Part shown: positions 8,082 to 15,308 of the stretch, piece after piece | Position numbering within the stretch: position 1 is the first letter of the stretch | Layout: each line of letters opens with the position of its first letter | Origin: CAYMAT01 sp964388495 | GTDB lineage: Bacteria; Patescibacteriota; Gracilibacteria; Peribacterales; Peribacteraceae | Direction of reading: 5' to 3' | DNA: 24,394 nucleotides | NCBI GenBank assembly: GCA_964388495.1 | Contig: CAYMAT010000019.1 | Location: forward strand, 1-24,394 | The notes under the pieces: generated by a model | Databases searched by the model: none | What the model was told of the DNA's origin: nothing | What the model saw: only the letters and a program-made list of their open reading frames with translations | Position numbers and translations under genes: made by a program

Positions 8082-8794
8082 AAACCTCCTCCATCCTCCG
8101 CTTCGGCTTCGTCCTGATCCTGTTCATCGTGCTGCAGGGCTTTTTGCTCGCTAAGCTCTTCATCGCCCCGCGCGTGTTCACGTCGTCCCAGGCGTACCTG
8201 CAGGGCACAACGGTGGACGTGCGCGCTCCGGTCTTTGGCATGCTGGAGACCGTCGCCGTCAAAGAAGGGGATACTGTCAGTGAGGGGCAACTGCTCTTTG
8301 TGATCAGCCGATCGTTTGTGGATCCCCAGACCCAGCGCTGGACCAGTGAGACCATGCCCATCTACGCGCAGCAGGAGGGTCTGGTGGCCGATGTGGCGAC
8401 GGTGCGCGGCACGTCCGTGCAGCCGGAGCAGAAGCTGGCGCGCATCATCAACAATTCCGCGGACGCGCTGTACGTGGGGGCGCGGCTGGAGATTTCTCCC
8501 AAGGATGTCCGCTACCTGCATGAAAACAGTTCCGCCACGGTGCGCGGCGAGTTTCTCTACGGCGGACAGCCTGTGGACGCGCTCATCAGTTTCATTGACC
8601 CGCAGTACGATCCCCAAACCAAGACCATCGGCGTGCGCCTCAAGCTCCTCCGTTATCCGGACGATATCGAGACACTGCCGCTGGGCATTCCCGTGACGGT
8701 GAAAATCAGCCAGGACCGTAATCCCGACGACAATGCCGTCAGCGCGCTCTTCCATTGGGCCTTCCCGTTCGCCTTCTCCCAAACCATCCAGTGA
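8078..8794 (+). CDS. HlyD/Alg44-type membrane fusion protein
   Basis: 238 residues: one N-terminal TM helix (about 8-28), then a barrel-sandwich (biotinyl-lipoyl-like) region with VRAPVFGMLETVAVKEGDTV and a second half around GLVADVATVRGTSVQPEQ, then beta-barrel-like sequence to the end. The long coiled-coil hairpin of efflux adaptors is missing, which resembles Alg44-type proteins in exopolysaccharide synthases. Start ATG overlaps the synthase stop (ATGA), and its stop overlaps the next start (GTGA), so the three products are probably made in fixed ratio. It likely guides or co-polymerises with the synthase on the outer face of the membrane; this is inferred from context. Confidence 0.82.
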   Translation: MKTSSILRFGFVLILFIVLQGFLLAKLFIAPRVFTSSQAYLQGTTVDVRAPVFGMLETVAVKEGDTVSEGQLLFVISRSFVDPQTQRWTSETMPIYAQQEGLVADVATVRGTSVQPEQKLARIINNSADALYVGARLEISPKDVRYLHENSSATVRGEFLYGGQPVDALISFIDPQYDPQTKTIGVRLKLLRYPDDIETLPLGIPVTVKISQDRNPDDNAVSALFHWAFPFAFSQTIQ

Positions 8795-11070
8795 CCAGGG
8801 CCCTTATCATGGGCGGCGCGCTCTTGATCCTCTCGGTCCTGGTCTGCGGGGCTGTGGTGACGGCGGCCACCGTTCGCCCCGCGCCGGCAACGGCCACGCT
8901 TCCCGCGGCCACAGTCTCGTCCGCGGGCCGTATCACCAGCGTGGTAGTCCCGCCCATCCGTCCCGATGCCACGCGCAAGCCTGTGACGCCGGAGGTGCGC
9001 GACCAGACGCGCCTCACCGCGCTCCCTCCCACCGCGGGTATCGGCAAGGCGGGCAACATCCCGTGGCCGGTGAAAACCAACTCGTGGTGGAGCAGCGGCA
9101 TTCTGGAAAAATTTCCGGCACCCCTGTATCCGCTCCCTCTCAAGGGTATTTTTTCGGTCGACGGCCTCATCCTGTCTGTTCCCGTGCCGCGCGCGCAGGA
9201 GAAGACCGTCTTTGCGGGGGAAGGGGATCCGCTCCGCATTTTCTCCGATAAAAAACCTGTATCCGCCACGGTGGTGGCTTCCGGGGATTTTGACGTCACG
9301 TTCCGCGAGACGGATTCCGGCATGCGCCAGATTCTGGACGCCACCTTCACACAGGGGAGTCCTTTCGTGTTCATCCGTTCCCGCTTAAACAGCCTGAGTG
9401 CGGCACTGCCCGCCGGCGCCACCACGTCCCTCGTCTCCTGCAACGGTAAGTGCGGTTCTGCCTTGCACATCACCAGTCCCTCCTCACGGTTTCTTTTGGT
9501 CTCTCCCGTCGCCGACGCCTTCACTATCCGCGGAGGCGTGGTGGACGTGCGGATGGAAACCGGCCGTGCGCTGCTCACGGTGGTGGCTCTCTCTACGGAA
9601 AGTGACCCGCAGCAGTTCCTGGCCCCGGCACTCCGTCCCGTTTCCGGCACGCGTGCCGCGTACACGGTGAGCGATACCGCAGTGCGCACCACGTTCGACT
9701 TTGGCCAGGACACCGTGATGGGCTATTTACCGCATCAGGAAGCCTCTTTGGCCTCTCCGGCTGGCCCCGTCCTGGGATCGTTTCAAACCGTCCGCGGGAC
9801 CATCAAGATGCGCGCCGGGAAGAGTTTCACCACGTCGCTCACGCGCCCGTCCATCGTGCCCACTCTTCCTCCGGTCGCAACTGCAACCAGTGACCAGCAG
9901 ATCCGCGCGCAGCTTTCTCAAGACATCGCGGAGAACAAGGCGCCTACCGGTGACATCTACTTTGCGGCCAAGGACATGTACCGCATTGCGGAGCTGGCCG
10001 AGCTTGCGGACACCATGGGCGATACCGCGCTGCGGGACCGCGCCGTGGCACAGGCGCGCACGCACCTGACGGGACTCTGCACGGCAAGTCCTACGTCCCC
10101 GTATTCCATCGGTTACGATTCCACTGCCGGTGGCATCATCGCGCTTCCTCCGGGATTCGGCAGCGAGCACTACAACGATCACCACTTCCACTACGGATAC
10201 TTCATCCACGCCGCGGCCATTGTGGGTCGTTACGATCCGCGTTTCCTCCAGAGCTACGGAAACTGCTTCCGCCTCATGATCCGGGACATCGCTTCCAATG
10301 ACCGCACGGACCCGTCGTTCCCGTATCTGCGCTACTTTGACCCGTACGGCGGCCACAGCTGGGCCGGCGGCATCACGCTCTTTGGCGACGCCAACAACCA
10401 GGAATCCAGCTCGGAAGCAGCGCACGCCTGGTACGCGCTGGCGCTCTACGGGCGCACCGTGGGCGACAAGAACTTGGAAAACCTGGGAACCTGGATGTTC
10501 GCGCAGGAGTCGCAGGCGGCTAAGGTGTACTGGTTCAACGGCGAGCCCAAGGCCCCCACGCTCCCGCAGTCGTTCCCGTACCCGATGGTCTCCATCATCT
10601 GGGGCGGCAAGTCGGACTACGCCACGTTCTTTGACCCGTCGGACCAGGCCATCCGCGGTATCCAGTTCTTCCCGCTCACCATGGCCATCCTCCCCGCCGT
10701 GGACCGCGGTGTGGTGGAGAAGATCGCGGATCCCGCCATAGCCAACGGGGATCACAGCATTTGGAAGAGCGGGCTCACCATGCTCTCGCAGATGTACCAC
10801 CTGTCCCTGGCGCTCACGCAGGATGACCCGCTGGATCCCGTCTACAGCAAGTCCTACGCCGCGTACTGGGGCAAGGCGTTCTTCGCCCTGGGTGAACCCG
10901 TGGCTCCCATGGGCGCGTGCGCGGGGGAAATGTTCCGCAAAGGGACCGTCTACACAGCAGTGGTGTATCGCTTTGCAGGCGACCCCGATACCTGCACGGC
11001 ATCCGCAGGCGGCAAGACTGTCACTCTCACCGGGCTCACGGCCGGATGGAACGTGAAAACCGCACAGTGA
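8791..11070 (+). CDS. GH81 family endo-1,3-beta-glucanase, membrane-anchored or secreted
   Basis: 759 residues from GTG 8791, chosen because it overlaps the upstream stop (GTGA); ATG 8809 is an alternative. A hydrophobic segment (about 7-26) is followed by a Thr/Ala/Pro-rich linker. The GH81 N-terminal signature TNSWWSS lies near residue 98, then a long beta-rich domain, then the helical catalytic domain with YNDHHFHYGYF (Asp463 is the likely acid), RDIASNDRTDPSFPYLRYFD, GHSWAGG and NNQESSSEAAHAWY (Glu538 and Glu542, one of which is the likely base). GH81 enzymes cut beta-1,3-glucan. Genetic coupling to a GT2 synthase suggests it trims or releases a glucan made by that synthase, as GH8 enzymes do in cellulose operons. 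It ends base-to-base with the convergent gene. Confidence 0.87.
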   Translation: MTRALIMGGALLILSVLVCGAVVTAATVRPAPATATLPAATVSSAGRITSVVVPPIRPDATRKPVTPEVRDQTRLTALPPTAGIGKAGNIPWPVKTNSWWSSGILEKFPAPLYPLPLKGIFSVDGLILSVPVPRAQEKTVFAGEGDPLRIFSDKKPVSATVVASGDFDVTFRETDSGMRQILDATFTQGSPFVFIRSRLNSLSAALPAGATTSLVSCNGKCGSALHITSPSSRFLLVSPVADAFTIRGGVVDVRMETGRALLTVVALSTESDPQQFLAPALRPVSGTRAAYTVSDTAVRTTFDFGQDTVMGYLPHQEASLASPAGPVLGSFQTVRGTIKMRAGKSFTTSLTRPSIVPTLPPVATATSDQQIRAQLSQDIAENKAPTGDIYFAAKDMYRIAELAELADTMGDTALRDRAVAQARTHLTGLCTASPTSPYSIGYDSTAGGIIALPPGFGSEHYNDHHFHYGYFIHAAAIVGRYDPRFLQSYGNCFRLMIRDIASNDRTDPSFPYLRYFDPYGGHSWAGGITLFGDANNQESSSEAAHAWYALALYGRTVGDKNLENLGTWMFAQESQAAKVYWFNGEPKAPTLPQSFPYPMVSIIWGGKSDYATFFDPSDQAIRGIQFFPLTMAILPAVDRGVVEKIADPAIANGDHSIWKSGLTMLSQMYHLSLALTQDDPLDPVYSKSYAAYWGKAFFALGEPVAPMGACAGEMFRKGTVYTAVVYRFAGDPDTCTASAGGKTVTLTGLTAGWNVKTAQ

Positions 11071-11430
11071 TCAAATACCGCAGGACTCGTGCGTGCAGCG
11101 GCTGCGGCTGTCCGCGATTTTCTGGTACATGCGGTCGCCCAGGAATTTCGCTCCCGGAATGTAGAGGAAAGGGGCCACTATCCAGAGCGGCGGCAGTGAC
11201 CAGGCCATGTGTCGGAATGCCGAGTATCCCTTAAAACTCCTGCCATCGGGCAGCTTGATGTGCAGGGCCTTGTCCAGTTCCTCCAGTGGGATCTCTGGCG
11301 CCACGCGCATGCGCGCAGGCTCGTCATGCATGTCCACCAGGGAGAGCCGGTGCAACCAGTCCAGCGACACCAGCGCCTTCACGGAACGCCGGCAGAAGCC
11401 GCAGTGGCCGTCAAAAAGCACGTAGATCAT
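11071..11430 (-). CDS. DCC-family (DUF393) thiol-disulfide oxidoreductase-like protein
   Basis: 119 residues beginning MIYVLFDGHCGFCRRSV. The family-defining DxxCxxC region gives a CGFC redox pair (Cys10, Cys13) in a thioredoxin-like fold, and the C-terminal half LWIVAPFLYIPG is hydrophobic. The family's biological role is not established. It starts 9 nt after the stop of the methyltransferase gene, so the two are probably co-transcribed. Its stop codon abuts the stop of the convergent GH81 gene with no space between them. Confidence 0.82.
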   Translation of the reverse strand: MIYVLFDGHCGFCRRSVKALVSLDWLHRLSLVDMHDEPARMRVAPEIPLEELDKALHIKLPDGRSFKGYSAFRHMAWSLPPLWIVAPFLYIPGAKFLGDRMYQKIADSRSRCTHESCGI

Positions 11431-11439
11431 GAGCGAGGA

Positions 11440-12681
11440 TTATTTCCGCTTCTTGGGGCGCAGCAGCACGATCTCACGTCCCACAAACTGGTCCGGACGA
11501 CGGTAGAGGAGCGACATCCTGCCCTGGAGCATCTCCACGCCGGGCGGCAGCACGGCCTGGTAGCCGGCTTTGTCGATGGCTTCCCAGATGCGCTCCATCA
11601 GGATGGGTCCCTTGGAGCTGAACCACACGGGCAGCGTGCACACCACGGGTGCGCCGGGCGCGGACGCGGCGGCGTTTTCCAGAAACTTGATCTCCAGCTT
11701 CTCCACCTCACTCCGGTGGCTCTGTGCGTCCTTGATGGTGGGGCGGGCCTTGAGGTTGGGTCCCAGCGTGGTCTCCGTCACGATCAGCGCGGGGGCGCCG
11801 GTCTCCTTCATGTGCGCCGTCTCAAACGGCTTGATGGCGTCCTGTTTCCAGACGGCGGACGGCACTTTCTGCTTGGTGATGTTGTAATGCTTGCGTACCC
11901 ACTCCAGGTTCTTGGTGCAGCCTTTCACCGCAGCCTCGGACTTGTCGGATCCCAATACCTTGAAACCGCGCAGCATGGCCTCCATGGGGATCACGCCGGT
12001 ACCGCAGAAGGGATCGTAGACGGTGAGGACCGCCGGCTTTTCCCGCGTGGGCGACGACTTTTCCGTGGCCAGCCACACGCCCAGATTGAGCAGTATCTGC
12101 GCAAGCTTGGGAGGCAGCAGTCCGGTGGTGGTGTCCCGCACGGGCTTGCCCATGTCGCGCTTGGTGTAGCCCTCCACATCCTGCGCGGCCACGGAGCGGC
12201 CCACCCACAGCGTCTTTTCGTCCACCTGCACCAGACAGATCTCGCAGCCCTCCTTGCCGTTCAAAAGCCCCTGCGTGCGGAGCACGATGGACGGGGCGGC
12301 ATTGCGCTCGTTTCCCACGTAGCGCGACGATTTGCCCGCCTTCTTGAGGCGTTTCTTGCCCAGGCGGAACAGATCGCGGACGGCGTTCTTGTCCGCACCC
12401 ACGGCGCGGAAACTGAACGTCACCTTGGTGGGGACTTCACGCGTCTGGTCAGCCAGAAGATCCGGGAGCGATGCGATATCGTATTTTCCCTCAATCTCTT
12501 TTGCCAGAACCACGGTACCGCCCAGCATGTCCAAAAAACCGGGGCCCAGATCGGCCTTGCTCTCAAACAGAACCACGCTTCGTTCTATGCATCCCTGCAG
12601 CGTGAAACCGGGGACCGTCGCGGCCAGTTCCGCTAACGAGAGATGAGGCTGGTGTCCGATGAATGCTGCGTAGGAAGGCAT
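11440..12681 (-). CDS. Trm11/UPF0020-like RNA (probably tRNA) methyltransferase
   Basis: 413 residues. The N-terminal half is THUMP-like in position but poorly conserved. The C-terminal half has the Trm11/TrmG10-type signature: QDVEGYTKRDMGKP, LPPKLAQILLNLG, then the SAM-binding motif I DPFCGTGVIPMEAMLRG and GSDKSEAAVKG. Where characterised N2-guanine methyltransferases have D/N-PPY-G, this protein reads VTETTLGP, so its chemistry or substrate may differ. It overlaps the 3' end of the glycosyltransferase gene by 49 nt, and a TACTCT hexamer ends 7 nt before its ATG, so it may have its own promoter inside that gene. Confidence 0.8.
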   Translation of the reverse strand: MPSYAAFIGHQPHLSLAELAATVPGFTLQGCIERSVVLFESKADLGPGFLDMLGGTVVLAKEIEGKYDIASLPDLLADQTREVPTKVTFSFRAVGADKNAVRDLFRLGKKRLKKAGKSSRYVGNERNAAPSIVLRTQGLLNGKEGCEICLVQVDEKTLWVGRSVAAQDVEGYTKRDMGKPVRDTTTGLLPPKLAQILLNLGVWLATEKSSPTREKPAVLTVYDPFCGTGVIPMEAMLRGFKVLGSDKSEAAVKGCTKNLEWVRKHYNITKQKVPSAVWKQDAIKPFETAHMKETGAPALIVTETTLGPNLKARPTIKDAQSHRSEVEKLEIKFLENAAASAPGAPVVCTLPVWFSSKGPILMERIWEAIDKAGYQAVLPPGVEMLQGRMSLLYRRPDQFVGREIVLLRPKKRK

Positions 12682-14057
12682 GGCTTGCAGAGTAGCAGCA
12701 TGGTGAGCGTTACCACAATCGGCATCAGGTGAATCAGCCCCCGTGCGGTTCCCGTCTGGAAGAGCGCTTCAGCCCCCAGTCCCGTAAAGAGGAACGCGCC
12801 CGTTTGCGCTGCATAGGGCAATGCAAAGAAGAAGAGCAGGATCAGCAGTTCGGGCGACCGCCATAACCGCTTCCAGGAAAGAACGATGCTGCCCAGGCAG
12901 AGCGCGGGGAGCAGGTTCCAGTTCCCCTCCAAAAACGTGTTCACCAGAATCGCCTGCAGCACGCCCGGTTGCCATTCCAAATGCGTATCGATGCCCTTGG
13001 CGTTGCCAAACGACAGCCCATGGCTGACCTTGAATCCTATCCAGAGCGCTGCAACCACTCCCAGCATCAGCATGCCTATGGCAACGGAGAGGAGCAGCGG
13101 TTTCAGCAGGCGTCGTTCCCTTTGGACCAGAATCCACGCCGTCACGGCGGAGAGGAAAAGCCCCATGGGCAGATACAGCGCCCAGCCCTCGTTCTTCACA
13201 AAGGGGAGCAGGGCCAGTGCCAGGAGAGCCACGCGCAGTGCCGCCAGGGTTTCCCTGCCGTCACGGCTTGTCAGGGCCCACGCCAGCATGGCTGCCGCTG
13301 CGTACACATGCGCGGACAGGAAAACGTCCGCATAGGCGTTCATGCCCTGGATCATCTCCACGGGGAGGGAGGCCAGTACCGTGGTCCCCAGCATCGCCCA
13401 CTGCCACGCCAGTCTCCGCCGCAGCGTGCCGTACACCAGCCCCAGCAACGCAAAGAACCAGAAAGCATGGACTACGTTGCTCAGCCCCTCGCTCCATCCT
13501 CCGTTCAGGACGCTCAGCCACGTCTTCATCAGCGGCACGGTGGGCGGGTAGGAGTGGATGCCCCCGGTATCGGTTTCCCACGGCATGTGCAGGACGATTT
13601 TTTGTGCGTAATAGAAAAGCTTGCCGCGCATGTTCCAGTTATCCAGCGTGTCATCAAAGTACGCGGGCGTGGAGACAAGGATTCCCAAAAATACGGCTAT
13701 CCGCAGAGCCACCCAGCCCGTATAGGCGTAGAGAAGGACCGTCATCCGCCCGGACCATGGGGGCGAGGAGGGCAGGGCAATGTGCGTGGTCTTGCCGCGC
13801 GTCATCCATGCGGCTACTACCGACACGCCCGCCACAGCGGCGATGGTTCCGGCAAAGCCCGTGAGTGCCAGCGGTATTCCCAAAAACACATTGGCGGCAA
13901 AAACCGCAAACATGCACAGCGTGGTGCCCAAAATACAACCCATGCCGGCGCGTTCCACGGGCAGGAGAAACCGCGTACGGCCTTCCATGAGCAGCAGGGC
14001 GTTCCATCCCGTCACGGCGGGAAGAGCGATGCCTATGAGGAGCGCGACGATCATCAT
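12633..14057 (-). CDS. Multi-pass membrane glycosyltransferase, GT-C-like
   Basis: 474 residues with about ten to twelve TM helices. The first long extracytoplasmic loop carries an acidic motif, AYFDDTLDNWNMRGK (Asp135-Asp136), and then HSYPPTVPLMKTWL; this layout is typical of GT-C enzymes that use polyprenyl-phosphate sugars (PMT/ArnT/PglB superfamily). A specific family could not be assigned. Its ATG overlaps the stop of the upstream gene (ATGA), so it is coupled to the exported membrane protein encoded there, a likely partner in cell-surface glycan assembly or glycosylation. The 3' end is overlapped by the methyltransferase gene. Confidence 0.7.
   Translation of the reverse strand: MMIVALLIGIALPAVTGWNALLLMEGRTRFLLPVERAGMGCILGTTLCMFAVFAANVFLGIPLALTGFAGTIAAVAGVSVVAAWMTRGKTTHIALPSSPPWSGRMTVLLYAYTGWVALRIAVFLGILVSTPAYFDDTLDNWNMRGKLFYYAQKIVLHMPWETDTGGIHSYPPTVPLMKTWLSVLNGGWSEGLSNVVHAFWFFALLGLVYGTLRRRLAWQWAMLGTTVLASLPVEMIQGMNAYADVFLSAHVYAAAAMLAWALTSRDGRETLAALRVALLALALLPFVKNEGWALYLPMGLFLSAVTAWILVQRERRLLKPLLLSVAIGMLMLGVVAALWIGFKVSHGLSFGNAKGIDTHLEWQPGVLQAILVNTFLEGNWNLLPALCLGSIVLSWKRLWRSPELLILLFFFALPYAAQTGAFLFTGLGAEALFQTGTARGLIHLMPIVVTLTMLLLCKPCLPTQHSSDTSLISR
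12689..12718 (-). promoter_or_regulatory. Internal promoter for the Trm11-like methyltransferase
   Basis: On the minus strand TTGTGG (12718-12713) and TACTCT (12694-12689) are spaced by 18 nt; the -10 ends 7 nt before the ATG at 12681. The promoter lies within the coding sequence of the upstream gene. Confidence 0.45.
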
Positions 14058-15223
14058 GGGTTCACGCGGAAGACGAAGGATTGCGGCGAGAAGCGTTCCA
14101 GAACCGTTCCCGGACGAGAGACCGGAGTATCGCCCACGGCAATGCGGCCGTCCGTGGTGAGGGAGATGTCGCCGCGCTCATACACAAACCACACGCTGGC
14201 GCCGCTGCCGTGTTCCGGGCGGAGCGGAAGGTGGGGGTACAGGTAATAGCCGAAGAGCGTGTAGAAAGGGGACTTGTCCGGTCCTATGGCCACGTACGAC
14301 GGCTGATCCTGTAGGTATGGTTCCAGACGCTCCGCCACGTCATTGACGGTGTAGTAACTCCGGAAGGTCCGTTCCGTCCCCGGTTTTGGATGAATGTAGG
14401 TGGACCAGTCGTGAGCGGCGTAGCTCAGGAGTTCCATGCCCATACGGAGATCAAAGAGCAGCCATACCGCGGCAACGCATGCGGCTACCCGGGTCCAGGA
14501 CACATCCCGGCCCTTGCGCCGGGCACGCAGCCACGCTCCACCGGCGCACACAAGGCACACACCGTACAGCACCCACACGCCGGATCTCCCGCGCGGCGGT
14601 TGCGTGGTGAACAGTTCCTGTGTGGCCACGGGGTTGAAGGTGATCACCGGCCCCCAGACAAAATTGATGCTGTTGGGCAGATATTCGTCAAAACGCCAGA
14701 AGCTCTTCAGCGTCTCTATTGCGCGCTCCAGCGGGTTCCACCCCTGCAATCGGATTTCCTTGAGCGTCACCTGGCTGCCTGGGGGGAGCAGGAGCCCCAA
14801 TGCGTCCACTTTGCCGCTCTCCCATTGCGGAAACGCCTCCACATTCAGGTCCATGGTGCGGAATTCTCCGCCCGCCAGAACAAAGGGCAGGGGGTACAGG
14901 TTTCCGTTGTCCGTCCCCGCAACGTGCCAGGCCAGCGCCACTTGCACCGTCACCGGACTTTGCAACGTCACCCTCACCGCCTGTACATGCTGCGGAAGTA
15001 GGCCTTTGGAGATGAACGACGCTTCCTGCATCCCGCCCAGCACAATGCCATCCGCGTTCTGCACGGGCTGGCCCATGCCCCCCACGTTCCACTGTCCCGG
15101 CACCTGGCCGTTCTCAAAATTCCAGACCGTCTGGGACATCGCGAACGTGCTAGCGGGGAGCAGAGCGGCGCAGATGGAAGAAAGCCAGAAGAAGCGGCGA
15201 AAGTGTTTCACTTCCCCAAGCAT
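14054..15223 (-). CDS. Exported membrane protein of unknown function, paired with the GT-C gene
   Basis: 389 residues. A signal peptide (KHFRRFFWLSSICAALLPAS, ending near TFA) leads into an extracytoplasmic beta-rich domain that opens VWNFENGQVPGQWNVGG, a carbohydrate-binding-module-like opening. Two central TM helices follow (about 220-237 and 247-262), then a C-terminal domain with DVAERLEPYLQDQPSYVAIGPDKS. I do not recognise the family. The C-terminal domain resembles soluble tails of membrane glycosyltransferase partners only in general layout. A GTG at 15211 would give the more typical signal-peptide start MKHFRRFF and is an alternative to ATG 15223. It is coupled to the GT-C gene by an ATGA overlap. 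Confidence 0.6.
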   Translation of the reverse strand: MLGEVKHFRRFFWLSSICAALLPASTFAMSQTVWNFENGQVPGQWNVGGMGQPVQNADGIVLGGMQEASFISKGLLPQHVQAVRVTLQSPVTVQVALAWHVAGTDNGNLYPLPFVLAGGEFRTMDLNVEAFPQWESGKVDALGLLLPPGSQVTLKEIRLQGWNPLERAIETLKSFWRFDEYLPNSINFVWGPVITFNPVATQELFTTQPPRGRSGVWVLYGVCLVCAGGAWLRARRKGRDVSWTRVAACVAAVWLLFDLRMGMELLSYAAHDWSTYIHPKPGTERTFRSYYTVNDVAERLEPYLQDQPSYVAIGPDKSPFYTLFGYYLYPHLPLRPEHGSGASVWFVYERGDISLTTDGRIAVGDTPVSRPGTVLERFSPQSFVFRVNP

Positions 15224-15288
15224 GACATAGGAAGGGAAAGTTTTCGATAGTCTCGGCTTCGTGCATCAGGCGCACAAGGGGTGGGTTC

Positions 15289-15306
15289 ATGGGGACGTGT
15301 TCCCAT
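15289..15306. other. Hairpin just downstream of alaS
   Basis: ATGGGGA (15289-15295) / TTCCCAT (15300-15306) form a 7-bp stem with a 4-nt loop, 3 nt past the alaS stop. There is no T tract on either strand, so it is not a classical terminator; transcription may continue into the 14054-15223 gene. Confidence 0.3.
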
Positions 15307-15308
15307 GC

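Noticed and set aside
11209..14246. Two long plus-strand frames (475 and 425 codons) opposite the methyltransferase and GT-C genes
   Set aside because: Compositional shadows (Gln/His/Arg-rich) with no recognisable domains.
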